Source: Chlorobiota bacterium | Lineage (GTDB): Bacteria > Bacteroidota > Ignavibacteria > Tepidaquicellales > OLB5 | Assembly: GCA_022616535.1 (NCBI GenBank) | Contig: JAKEEM010000008.1 | Span: 1-64,000, forward strand | Direction: 5' to 3' | Length of the DNA: 64,000 bases | Part shown: piece after piece, positions 1 to 8,399 of the stretch | Position numbering within the stretch: position 1 is the first letter of the stretch | Layout: every line of letters begins with the position of its first letter | Position numbers and translations under genes: made by a program | The notes under the pieces: model-generated | What the model was told of the DNA's origin: nothing | The model's input: the letters and a program-made list of their open reading frames with translations, nothing else | The model's database searches: none

Positions 1-54
1 AAATCAAAAATTAAAGGAACTAATCAGCGGGAATCAAAAATAATTATACCTGTT

Positions 55-75
55 CCCTCTCCTTTTGAGAGAGGG
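55..75. repeat. Small inverted repeat of the dispersed C-rich family
   Basis: CCCTCTC and GAGAGGG form a hairpin just upstream of the transhydrogenase subunit, followed by a G-rich tail. It resembles the C-rich/G-rich palindromes near 2.1, 6.9 and 60.4-60.9 kb. No T-run follows, so it is not a clear terminator. Confidence 0.5.
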
Positions 76-90
76 CAAGGGTGAGGGCTT

Positions 91-402
91 ATGGAACAAA
101 TATTTAATTTTATTGGTGAAAATATAGGGATGATTTATATTGTCATTCTTTCGGTATTTCTCGGTGTTGAAGTTATATCACACGTTCCATCGGTTTTGCA
201 TACGCCGCTTATGTCAGGCGCCAACGCAATACACGGGGTTGTGATAATAGGGGCAATAATCGTAATGGGACGCGCTGAGCCGGATAATTACGCCGCGATT
301 GTTCTTGGCTTCTTTTCAGTAATACTCGGAACTCTCAACGTTGTCGGCGGATTTGTCGTTACAGACAGAATGCTTGAAATGTTCAAAAAAAAGAAAAAGT
401 AA
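91..402 (+). CDS. pntAB: NAD(P) transhydrogenase alpha subunit, part 2 (membrane domain)
   Basis: Small membrane subunit (103 aa) of proton-translocating NAD(P) transhydrogenase, which uses the proton gradient to reduce NADP+ with NADH. Three to four hydrophobic helices fill residues 10-95 and a lysine-rich tail ends the protein. The family motif region 'HVPSVLHTPLMSGANAIHG' is visible at about residues 31-49. In split-alpha organisms the order is NAD-binding subunit, this subunit, then beta. The beta gene follows 14 bp downstream, so the NAD-binding subunit should lie just left of the window. Start chosen at the only ATG that keeps the first helix intact. Confidence 0.94.
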   Translation: MEQIFNFIGENIGMIYIVILSVFLGVEVISHVPSVLHTPLMSGANAIHGVVIIGAIIVMGRAEPDNYAAIVLGFFSVILGTLNVVGGFVVTDRMLEMFKKKKK

Positions 403-416
403 GGACTGGACGATAA

Positions 417-1802
417 ATGATAAACTTTTACGTTTTAGCCTTAATATACCTTATAGGTTCGATAACATTTGTTCTTGGTCTCAAAATGCTGAGCCATCCT
501 GAATCTGCAAGAAAGGGAAACCTGATTGCTGCAGGCGGAATGACAATAGCAATTTTCGGGACTATTTTTTTGGATAAATCCATCGGAAATTACCTGTGGA
601 TTTTCGGCGGGATTGTGATTGGTTCTATCATCGGAACCTTTGCAGCAAAAAAAGTAAAAATGACTGCTATGCCTCAGATGGTATCTATGTTCAACGGTAT
701 GGGAGGCGCATGTGCTGCAGTCATATCGATTGTTGAATACAGCAAGCATGATTTTTCTCACGGCGGGCCCTGGGCTGTTGCAACAATAATGGCCGGCATG
801 TTAATCGGTTCGGTTTCCTTTGCAGGAAGTATGATTGCCTTTGGCAAGCTTAACGGCAATATAGGTGACAAGGTTTTCCCGGGTCAAAAGTTTATTAATC
901 TTGTTATACTGCTCACGGGACTTGGAATCGGAGTATATCTGGCATTGCAAAATTTTGGAAACAATACTCTTCTTTTAATTGCGACTGCTGTAGCTTTATT
1001 TTACGGAGTAATGTTTGTAATGCCAATCGGCGGAGCAGATATGCCGGTTGTAATTTCACTGCTGAACTCCTTTACGGGGGTTGCCGCTGCATTCGGCGGT
1101 TTTATGTATAATAATCAGGTTATGTTAACCGGAGGTATACTCGTAGGTTCAGCAGGAACAATACTTACGATTCTGATGTGCAAGGCAATGAACCGCTCGC
1201 TGTTTAATGTAATAGCGGGAGCGTTCGGAACTGCAGGAGGAGCATCAGCGGGCGCAGCATCGGATAAAGGAACCGTTAAGGAAATTTCTGTTTCCGATGC
1301 CGCAGTGCTTCTTGCTTATTCAAAAAAAGTGTTTATTGTACCGGGGTACGGACTTGCCGTTGCGCAGGCGCAGCATACCTGCCATGAGCTTGAAAAGCTG
1401 CTTGAAGAAAAAGGCGTTGAAGTTAAGTATGCAATTCACCCTGTTGCAGGCAGAATGCCCGGGCATATGAATGTTCTGCTGGCAGAAGCCGACGTTCCCT
1501 ACGACAAGCTTCTTGAGATGGAAGATGCTAACGGTGAAATGCCGAATACCGATGTATCGGTTATTATTGGAGCAAATGATGTCGTTAATCCAGCAGCAAG
1601 GAGTGACAAGTCAAGCCCTATTTACGGAATGCCGATTATCGATGTCGATAAATCACAAAACGTAATTGTTATGAAGCGTTCGATGGCTTCGGGCTATGCG
1701 GGAATCGATAACGAGCTTTTCTACTACCCCAATAACCGTATGCTCTTCGGCGATGCCAAAGCTTCACTGCAAAAGCTGGTTGCCGAAGTAAAAGCTCTTT
1801 AG
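417..1802 (+). CDS. pntB: NAD(P) transhydrogenase subunit beta
   Basis: Full-length (461 aa) beta subunit. The first ~270 residues are hydrophobic, with about eight to nine membrane helices forming the proton channel. The C-terminal ~180 residues are the NADP(H)-binding domain III, with the fingerprint 'GYGLAVAQAQ' near residue 310, 'HPVAGRMPGHMNVLLAEA' near 343, 'GANDVVNPAA' near 385 and 'KRSMASGYAG' near 420. It lies 14 bp behind the small alpha subunit, in the same transcription unit. No clear terminator follows. Confidence 0.96.
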   Translation: MINFYVLALIYLIGSITFVLGLKMLSHPESARKGNLIAAGGMTIAIFGTIFLDKSIGNYLWIFGGIVIGSIIGTFAAKKVKMTAMPQMVSMFNGMGGACAAVISIVEYSKHDFSHGGPWAVATIMAGMLIGSVSFAGSMIAFGKLNGNIGDKVFPGQKFINLVILLTGLGIGVYLALQNFGNNTLLLIATAVALFYGVMFVMPIGGADMPVVISLLNSFTGVAAAFGGFMYNNQVMLTGGILVGSAGTILTILMCKAMNRSLFNVIAGAFGTAGGASAGAASDKGTVKEISVSDAAVLLAYSKKVFIVPGYGLAVAQAQHTCHELEKLLEEKGVEVKYAIHPVAGRMPGHMNVLLAEADVPYDKLLEMEDANGEMPNTDVSVIIGANDVVNPAARSDKSSPIYGMPIIDVDKSQNVIVMKRSMASGYAGIDNELFYYPNNRMLFGDAKASLQKLVAEVKAL

Positions 1803-2005
1803 TTATTAAGCGAGCCCTTAACACTTTTCCTTTGCGGGAATGACAATTCACCGGTTGTCTGGAGTGTTCCCCCCTTTCGCGGTAAAAATCAGGGTTCAAA
1901 CAAATACACATTTTTCCTCCGTTTTGACCAGAAAATGATACGGCAAAATGTCAGCTGCAAAATTCGAGTGTATTGAGCAAAAAGATACACGGCAGAAAAA
2001 AAACC

Positions 2006-2034
2006 ATGTGTCAAATCCGATATTATGTAAAGTT
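2006..2034. repeat. dif-like repeat, copy 1
   Basis: Positions 2012-2034 are identical over 23 bp to 59571-59593. The right half, ATATTATGTAAAGT, resembles the XerD-binding arm plus centre of known dif sites (B. subtilis dif ends in ATATTATGTAAACT). The left 11 bases are less conserved (8 of 11 between the two copies). This is a repeat for certain; a role as a Xer site is inference. Confidence 0.4.
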
Positions 2035-2108
2035 GGCAATTTAGAAACCTCAATTTTAGTTCATTTTCGATGTGTTGATATTTTGACATTTTTTCCATTT
2101 TGTTTAAA

Positions 2109-2206
2109 AGTCCCCCTTAAAAAGGGGGAGCTTGAGGGGGATTAGAAATTAACCGGATTGCAGGATTTTTAAATCCCCCTTTAATTCCCTCTTTAGAAGG
2201 GGGACT
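2109..2206. repeat. Inverted pair of dispersed C-rich palindromic repeats
   Basis: Two copies of a ~35-bp element (core TCCCCCTT...AAGGGGGA with a GAGGGGGATT tail) lie in opposite orientation about 25 bp apart. The whole stretch could fold into one long imperfect hairpin. The same family occurs at 6881, inside the gene at 60129-60800, and near 60820-60945. Confidence 0.7.
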
Positions 2207-2357
2207 ATAATAGGTGGTAAATATAACATTCCCCCTTTTCTTTGTCAAGCGCCTTGTGCAACTTTCACCTCATATGTGCCTAATAGAGTAGAATCTGGTT
2301 TTCAGTTAACGGGTTAAGTTATTATTTTTTGATGTTTAATTTTAATTGTGGAATTGG

Positions 2358-2365
2358 TAAGTTTG
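2358..2365 (+). promoter_or_regulatory. Possible Bacteroidetes-type -7 element for the restriction operon
   Basis: TAAGTTTG matches TAnnTTTG and lies 16 bp before the methyltransferase ATG. The position 20 nt upstream is TTT instead of TTG, so this is a weak candidate. Confidence 0.35.
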
Positions 2366-2381
2366 GAAAACCCAAACATTA

Positions 2382-4247
2382 ATGGCGAAAAAAAAGATTG
2401 AGGAACCTCAAATCACCTTAATTGAAAAGGATAACGGTGATGTTGAGATACCAAAACAGAAAGAATTTTACGAAATTCCAGCGCGTTTTGGCTCTGTGCC
2501 AGTTGATGAGGCACCTTTAGGATATGAAGTTGAAACCAGACGCAGAGAAACAAAAATAACAAAGTTTGAACACGCTTACCCAAAGATTTATTTACCTTTT
2601 CAGGAAGTTGAAAGGGTTAGTTTTGGACACGGTGATAAATTTGAAAAAACTGAATTATTCCCAAAGGGAGCAAACCGCTTATTTTTTGGTGATTGTTTGC
2701 ACATTATGAGGCAATTGCCAAGTAAATCAATTGATTTAATATACATTGACCCGCCTTTTTTTTCCGGAAGAAATTATAATGTAATATTTGGTGACAAAAA
2801 TGAGATGCGCTCTTTTACAGATATTTGGGAAGGGGGTATGCCAGGTTATCTAGTTTGGTTAAACGTCAGATTATATGAAATGAAACGTCTCTTAAAAGAT
2901 ACGGGGAGTATCTATGTACACCTAGACTGGCATGCGAGTCATTATGTAAAGGTTGAAATGGATAAGATTTTTGGATACGATAATTTCGTTAATGAAATAG
3001 TTTGGTGGTACAGGAGATGGAGCAATGCATCAAAGAATTACCAAAGGATGCATGATGTAATATTATTCTATAAAAAAAGTGATAATTACAAATTTAACAT
3101 ACAATATCAAGAGTATGCAAAACCGGAAGTGATTGAGCAAACAGTAAGGGGCGTCATAGAAGGTAAATTAGTAAGATTAAGGGATGAAAAAGGTGATTAT
3201 ATTAAAAGAGAAAAAGAAAATAAAGGTGTACAATGTCATGATGTTTTTGATATCCAACATGTCCAACCAACTGCGAAAGAAAGAATTGGATATCCTACTC
3301 AGAAACCGGAGAAATTATTAGAGAGAATTATTATTGGAGGAACAGATGAAAACGATGTAGTCGCAGACTTTTTCTGTGGTGGTGGTACAACACCAACAGT
3401 TGCACAAAAATTAAACCGCAGATGGGTTGCTTGTGACCAATCAAGAATTGCTGTTTCAATCACAGCTGATAGGATTAATAAACTTGTTTCGGCAAAGGGA
3501 AGGATGTTTGATGTTCCAGACTATACCATAGAACATTGGGGGATATACGAAGCACCAATGCTTGAAAAATATAATGAAAAAGAATTTAAGGAATTTGTTA
3601 TTAAAGCATTTGGCGGTAAAACTGAAAGTGTATCACCATATATACACGGGGTAAGACACGGCGTGCCCTTATACGTTGGTGAGCCATCGCGTAACTCTAA
3701 AATTACAAAAGAAGATGTAAAAGTATTTGCAGAAGCAATATTCAAAGAACGCAATTCTAATTACGGCACAATGATTGCATGGAATTTTGACAGGGAAGCA
3801 AAGCGAGCCGCCGATATTCTATCTGCAAGAGAAAATATAAGGATGGATTTTGTTCGATTGAATTTAATACGTCTTGAAGATGAAGAATTCCGCCAGCATG
3901 TTGTGAGCAAACATAAAGATTATGAAGAACTTTTAACTTTTATACAACCACCTGAAATTAGAATAAATTACACAAGATTAAGTAAATTGGTTTATAAGTT
4001 TGATGTATCCGAGTCAGTGAGCTTAAACAAAGATGGAATTATTGCTAATGTCCAATGGGATTTTAATTTTAAGCATAGGTTTAAATCAACAGATGGATAC
4101 GCATTTTTAAGAGATAAAAAGACTGGTAAACCGATATTGATTGTAGATTATGAATTTAAAGCCCCGGGTAATTACAAAGTTGGTTGTTCTGTTCAAGATG
4201 ACCAGGGGGGAGAAAAAACAGAAATAATGATACTGGAAGTTAAATAA
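2382..4247 (+). CDS. Type III-like site-specific DNA methyltransferase (Mod)
   Basis: A 621-aa beta-class amino-methyltransferase. Catalytic motif IV 'DPPF' is at residues 123-126. The SAM-binding motif 'DFFCGGGTT' comes later, at 329-337, after 'YPTQKP' at 304-309. This order (DPPF, target recognition region, FxGxG) is that of type III Mod proteins, which methylate adenine in the recognition site and direct the restriction subunit. About 260 further residues follow the catalytic core; the last ~70 resemble an Ig/PKD-like beta-sandwich. The stop overlaps the start of the helicase gene by one base, the first of three tight junctions in a four-gene operon. Whether it acts alone or as a restriction partner is inferred from the neighbours. 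Confidence 0.88.
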   Translation: MAKKKIEEPQITLIEKDNGDVEIPKQKEFYEIPARFGSVPVDEAPLGYEVETRRRETKITKFEHAYPKIYLPFQEVERVSFGHGDKFEKTELFPKGANRLFFGDCLHIMRQLPSKSIDLIYIDPPFFSGRNYNVIFGDKNEMRSFTDIWEGGMPGYLVWLNVRLYEMKRLLKDTGSIYVHLDWHASHYVKVEMDKIFGYDNFVNEIVWWYRRWSNASKNYQRMHDVILFYKKSDNYKFNIQYQEYAKPEVIEQTVRGVIEGKLVRLRDEKGDYIKREKENKGVQCHDVFDIQHVQPTAKERIGYPTQKPEKLLERIIIGGTDENDVVADFFCGGGTTPTVAQKLNRRWVACDQSRIAVSITADRINKLVSAKGRMFDVPDYTIEHWGIYEAPMLEKYNEKEFKEFVIKAFGGKTESVSPYIHGVRHGVPLYVGEPSRNSKITKEDVKVFAEAIFKERNSNYGTMIAWNFDREAKRAADILSARENIRMDFVRLNLIRLEDEEFRQHVVSKHKDYEELLTFIQPPEIRINYTRLSKLVYKFDVSESVSLNKDGIIANVQWDFNFKHRFKSTDGYAFLRDKKTGKPILIVDYEFKAPGNYKVGCSVQDDQGGEKTEIMILEVK

Positions 4248-5899
4248 TGCATAATGCTTTTTTAAGATACGAGCAAGACTTTAAGGAATGGGTTGAAGGT
4301 GATTTTCCTGATGTAAATCCATTGACGAGAGATTATCTTGAGCATTTACGCCGCCCGGATGCCCCCCGCAAGCTCTGGAATCACCAATTAGAGTCAGTTT
4401 ATAGAGCTGTTTACAGTTATGAGCTTTTACAGATGAAGAAACTTCTCCTAAACATTGTTACAGGTGGTGGTAAAACCGCTATTATTGGAGCAATTATTGG
4501 CTGGCTTAAAGTTTGTCACAATATACATAAATTTTTACTTTTATGTCCAAACACTATTGTTAGAGATAGATTAGAAGACGATTTTTATAATACAAAAGTA
4601 TTCAGAGATTTTGAGTTTTTACCACCTGGTACAGAACATTTTAAAAATGATTTGGGGTTGCATATACTTGAATCTGGTTCAAGTCCGCAAGGTATACTGG
4701 AAAATGGTATAGTTCTTGGGAATATCCACCAATTATACCAGTCTAACATTAGCGGCCAACGTAACCTTGCGTATATTATGAACTATGTAGAAGAACTTGC
4801 AATTTTCAATGACGAAGCACATAACACCCCTGCAACAGAATATGATAATGTTTTATTTGCTCTTTCAAAAAAATCTAAATTCAGATGCGATACCACCGCA
4901 ACACCGGATAGAGCAGACGGTAAAACACCAGATGCTGAAATGATTTATGAGTTTAATATTCAGGACGCTCAATCGGAAGTCCCGCCAATAATCAAAAGTA
5001 TTGTCGTTTATCAGCCGAGGCTTTCTTCTGTTCAGTTAACATATACGAATCCAGATACCGGCGAAAAAAGAACAGTCGATGAAATGGATGAAGAGTTTGA
5101 AAAGATTGAAAAGGGATTAACCTCAACTCAATGGGTAACGGACCCTGAGCCGATGAGAAAACAAATAGGGATAGCTTTAGATAGGTTAAACGAACAAAAA
5201 GCGAGAGCAAAAAGCATAGGCAATGATTCATATAATCCTATATTATTTGTAGTAGGAATTTGCATAAAAGACGCAGAACAAGCACGCGATATTCTAAAAG
5301 ATGGGTATGGCATTAACACACTGTTAGTTACTGAAGAATCAACCGATGAAGAAAGATTACTTGCTGGATTAATAGGCAAAAAAGGCCAAGTCCTTGAAGA
5401 AGCTAAAAATTTATTAACACGTAAAGTTGGCTTAAGCAAAGCAACACAATTAGTAAAAGAAGCTGAGGAATTACAAGCAGTGGTTAGCGTTTTAATGCTG
5501 CGTGAAGGGTGGGATGTACCTGCTGTTTGTGTAATACTATTGCTGCGAAAATTTTCTTCTCCTGTTTATGGTCAGCAAGTCGTCGGCAGGGGCTTGCGTC
5601 TCAACATAAGAGGTGAAGATGCACAAGAATTTTGCGCAATTGTTGACCATGAAAAACTTGACCATAAATGGTTGTGGGATATAGTCGGCGCAAAAGTAAA
5701 AAGGAACATTGAGCAAGGAAATTTATTTGGAATAGAAGAAGATTTACCTCCGAAGCGCAAAGCTCAATTCGTTGCAAACCCTGATTTGCTAATTGACGTA
5801 CCCGTACCCTTTGTTGAAGAGGAAGTCGATTTTAGCGATTTACTGGACATTGAAGTATTGGAGGCGGATTATCCTAACTGGGAAGATGTAATTGAATGA
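4247..5899 (+). CDS. Type III restriction-like DEAD/DEAH helicase (Res helicase part)
   Basis: Superfamily 2 ATPase of 550 aa. Walker A 'TGGGKT' is at residues 72-77, the DEAH box at 189-192, motif III 'TATP' at 217-220 and a motif VI-like 'QQVVGRGLR' near 445-453. In type III enzymes this domain hydrolyses ATP and moves along DNA from the site. Unlike classical Res proteins (about 900-1000 aa), it ends after the helicase and has no C-terminal nuclease. The missing nuclease is encoded two genes downstream. Its end overlaps the next gene by 8 bp. Confidence 0.88.
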   Translation: MHNAFLRYEQDFKEWVEGDFPDVNPLTRDYLEHLRRPDAPRKLWNHQLESVYRAVYSYELLQMKKLLLNIVTGGGKTAIIGAIIGWLKVCHNIHKFLLLCPNTIVRDRLEDDFYNTKVFRDFEFLPPGTEHFKNDLGLHILESGSSPQGILENGIVLGNIHQLYQSNISGQRNLAYIMNYVEELAIFNDEAHNTPATEYDNVLFALSKKSKFRCDTTATPDRADGKTPDAEMIYEFNIQDAQSEVPPIIKSIVVYQPRLSSVQLTYTNPDTGEKRTVDEMDEEFEKIEKGLTSTQWVTDPEPMRKQIGIALDRLNEQKARAKSIGNDSYNPILFVVGICIKDAEQARDILKDGYGINTLLVTEESTDEERLLAGLIGKKGQVLEEAKNLLTRKVGLSKATQLVKEAEELQAVVSVLMLREGWDVPAVCVILLLRKFSSPVYGQQVVGRGLRLNIRGEDAQEFCAIVDHEKLDHKWLWDIVGAKVKRNIEQGNLFGIEEDLPPKRKAQFVANPDLLIDVPVPFVEEEVDFSDLLDIEVLEADYPNWEDVIE

Positions 5900-6332
5900 A
5901 TTCGAGTACGGCGCAGAAGTTGAAATTACAAAAGTAACTATTGATAGTGTTGAAGGTAAGAGGCTCGCCCAGGAATCCTTTACAGAAATTATAGATGCTC
6001 CTAAATCCACTTCAAAACAAGCAGCTGTTTCACAAAGAGAAATCACAAAAGAGGAATTAATTGAAACATTAAAACATACCATTCGTGATATATCGAATAA
6101 TTTAATTGCGGAAGAGGGTATTGGCTCGCATGAACTAGGATATATTTATAATGTTCTAATGAATCACATCAGAGTTAAGCTTTTGGACGGTAAAAGCGCA
6201 GGATTAGCAAGCGAAACATCTCTTATACATGCCTTAAATCACAGAGGAACCATTACACATAATTTCAAATCAAGGCCCGGACTAATCGCAAGTATCGTGA
6301 AATACAGAAAGGAAATTCAAAATGGCAGGTAG
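5892..6332 (+). CDS. Small middle protein of the split restriction operon, unknown fold
   Basis: A 146-aa protein that I do not recognise. It is mostly charged and helical, with a conserved-looking segment around residues 55-100. Its position between helicase and nuclease corresponds to the linker region of an unsplit Res protein, so it may be that linker made as a separate subunit (inference). It overlaps the helicase by 8 bp and the nuclease by 11 bp in successive frames. No strong ribosome binding site precedes it, so translational coupling to the helicase is likely. Confidence 0.7.
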   Translation: MNEFEYGAEVEITKVTIDSVEGKRLAQESFTEIIDAPKSTSKQAAVSQREITKEELIETLKHTIRDISNNLIAEEGIGSHELGYIYNVLMNHIRVKLLDGKSAGLASETSLIHALNHRGTITHNFKSRPGLIASIVKYRKEIQNGR

Positions 6333-6675
6333 TGAAAGAGGCGATTTTGAAAATCCTAAAAAATCCGCTTACTCGGTTGAAAGATATGATTCTGATTGGG
6401 AAAGACAGTATATGCTTCAATTAGAAAAGGACAAAATGGTTTTGAAATGGACAAAAATTCATGGCATTAATATAGAATATATCACCGAAGCGGGTAACAA
6501 GCGTGGCTACAGACCGGATTTTTTAGTTCAAAAGGTAAACGGAGATGTAGAACTACATGAAGTCAAGGGAGGACAATTCATAGATAATCCAGATACAAAA
6601 AGAAAATTCGAAGCCGCAAAAAACTGGTGCGGTAAACGTAATATGAAATTTATTGTAATCACAAAGAAAAAATAG
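6322..6675 (+). CDS. PD-(D/E)XK nuclease subunit of the restriction system
   Basis: A stand-alone nuclease of 117 aa. 'RYDSDWER' (residues 21-28) supplies the usual upstream Glu, 'RPDF' gives Asp66, and 'ELHEVKGG' gives Glu80 and Lys82, the PD-(D/E)XK metal-binding set. The fold resembles TnsA-like and Res C-terminal nucleases. A good ribosome binding site (AAAGGAAA) lies 6 bp before the ATG, which shows that it is a genuine separate start and not the tail of a frameshifted Res. It probably cuts DNA together with the helicase two genes upstream. Confidence 0.82.
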   Translation: MAGSERGDFENPKKSAYSVERYDSDWERQYMLQLEKDKMVLKWTKIHGINIEYITEAGNKRGYRPDFLVQKVNGDVELHEVKGGQFIDNPDTKRKFEAAKNWCGKRNMKFIVITKKK

Positions 6676-6974
6676 GAACAAAATTGACATATCCGCTCAA
6701 TCCGCAAAAATTCGAGGATTTAAAACGGACACTTTTTACCTCTTAACGGAACAAATCCCCTAAAACCCTACGACTTAATCAAAAAAAGGGGCTAAGGGCT
6801 TAGGAACCCCCGACTGTAAACATTGCAGCTTTAATGATTTTTCATTAATTATTCTTAAAACGCAAATTACAGAATCTAATCCCCCCTTTAGTTAAAGGGG
6901 GGACTGGCTTCTTCTGTGTATTTTGCAGAAACTTTATAACGTGTTTATTTATTTATAGGTTTAAACCGCTAATA
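6676..6974. other. Spacer after restriction operon with one palindromic repeat
   Basis: No gene is seen in these 299 bp. A perfect palindrome (10-bp arms CCCCCCTTTA/TAAAGGGGGG) at 6881-6902 belongs to the dispersed repeat family. It is not followed by a T-run, so termination of the upstream operon by it is uncertain. Confidence 0.6.
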
Positions 6975-8264
6975 ATGTTCGTAAGAATAATAATCATTTC
7001 TGCATTTTTACTTCACTCAATCCATGTTTTCTCCCAATCGTGGTCTAAAATTATAACCACAGGCAATGTGCCGAAGCTAAAAAACCATTCGGCTATTTAC
7101 CACCCCGCTACAAACAGCATGGTTGTATTTGGGGGGAGAACTCCCACAGCCAACAGCAATGAAATTTGGAGCTTAAATCTGGCTACTAACCAGTGGACTC
7201 AATTGATTCCATCAGGCAACTTGCCCTCGCCGCGATTTACGCAAAATGCTAATTACGATTCGCTTAACAACAGAATGATAATCTGGTCAGGGCAGGGAAC
7301 GGAATTATATAATGATGTTTGGGCGTACAGCTTTGCTTCGAATACCTGGCTCCAGCTATGGCCGGACGGAAATGTAAGCGGTGTTCCTTTAAAACGATAC
7401 GGAACTGCCTCTGTATTTGACCCTGCGAACAGACGCTTTGTAACATTTGCAGGATTTACAACAAGCGGGAGATTTGAAGATACGTGGACATTTAATGTAG
7501 ATAATATGACGTGGACAGACAGGACTAACAATCCCCACCCTCCAAAAAGATGCCTGCACTCAGCCTGCTTTGCTTATGATTTAAGAAAAATGGTAATTTA
7601 TGCGGGGCAGGATACAGGTCCGCTGGATGATATATGGTCGCTAGACATCGATAATTTTTCATGGCAGAACATTACTCCGGCTTTAAAGCCCCCCGGCAGG
7701 TTTTGGAACTCGATTATTTACTACGGCAGCGGTAATCTAGTTATTTTCGGCGGATTGGGTTCGCAACCATTAAACGATATGTGGAAATTTTCTATTTCTG
7801 GTAACCAGTGGGAATCGGTTAATCAGGGTTCGAACATTCCCCCTGCAAGATGGGGACACACTGCAGTTTACGTTCCAGAGCAGGACAGAATGCTCATATT
7901 CGGTGGCGAGGGTGATTCAACCTACAACGACACCTGGCAGTTTACAAATGTAAGCGTCATAGCAATTGAACCGGTTTCACAATTTATACCTAAGAACTTC
8001 TCTCTTGAGCAGAACTATCCCAATCCCTTTAACCCCGTCACAAAAATTAAATTCGATTTACCAAATGTAGGGACAACTCGCCGAGTTACACTCACAGTGT
8101 TTGATATCATCGGCACCGAAATCCGAACACTTATTAATGGTAGTCTGCTACCCGGAAGTTATGAAATAAATTTTGACGGTTCGAATCTTCCAAGCGGAGT
8201 TTATTTTTACAGATTGACAGCCGGAAAATATATTGCTTCCCGGAAGATGATTCTTTTAAAATAA
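6975..8264 (+). CDS. Secreted Kelch-repeat protein with T9SS sorting domain
   Basis: Exported 429-aa protein. A signal peptide occupies about residues 1-20. Six Kelch-type blades follow (for example 'NSMVVFGGR', 'NLVIFGGL', 'DRMLIFGGE'), predicting a six-bladed beta-propeller over residues ~25-330. A type A T9SS tail begins at 'LEQNYPNPFNP' near residue 343 and ends 'SRKMILLK'. Such tails are recognised by the PorU/PorV machinery at the outer membrane, so the protein should be surface-attached or released. Its ligand cannot be told. It stands alone, with spacers on both sides. Confidence 0.88.
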   Translation: MFVRIIIISAFLLHSIHVFSQSWSKIITTGNVPKLKNHSAIYHPATNSMVVFGGRTPTANSNEIWSLNLATNQWTQLIPSGNLPSPRFTQNANYDSLNNRMIIWSGQGTELYNDVWAYSFASNTWLQLWPDGNVSGVPLKRYGTASVFDPANRRFVTFAGFTTSGRFEDTWTFNVDNMTWTDRTNNPHPPKRCLHSACFAYDLRKMVIYAGQDTGPLDDIWSLDIDNFSWQNITPALKPPGRFWNSIIYYGSGNLVIFGGLGSQPLNDMWKFSISGNQWESVNQGSNIPPARWGHTAVYVPEQDRMLIFGGEGDSTYNDTWQFTNVSVIAIEPVSQFIPKNFSLEQNYPNPFNPVTKIKFDLPNVGTTRRVTLTVFDIIGTEIRTLINGSLLPGSYEINFDGSNLPSGVYFYRLTAGKYIASRKMILLK

Positions 8265-8399
8265 GGCTATAAACAAATTAGTAATTATCAGATTACCTCT
8301 TAACTCATTGTTTTTCCCTATGTTTTAAAATTTCATCAGAACTTTGTATTTTCCTGGATTGTTTTAATTAGCAAAATTGCCAAAAAAGAAGGGGGGTTT

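Larger units (their letters stand above)
1803..2381. other. Gene-free spacer between transhydrogenase and restriction operon
   Basis: This 579-bp spacer has no convincing gene. Short frames on both strands are not supported by composition or start signals. It holds a dif-like 23-bp repeat shared with position 59571, an inverted pair of C-rich palindromes at 2109-2206 and a weak promoter just before the methyltransferase gene. It looks like the left border of an accessory island. Confidence 0.6.

Noticed and set aside
1948-2145. 65-codon open frame in the spacer before the restriction operon
   Set aside because: It runs through the dif-like repeat and a C-rich palindromic repeat, has no ribosome site and no protein-like composition.
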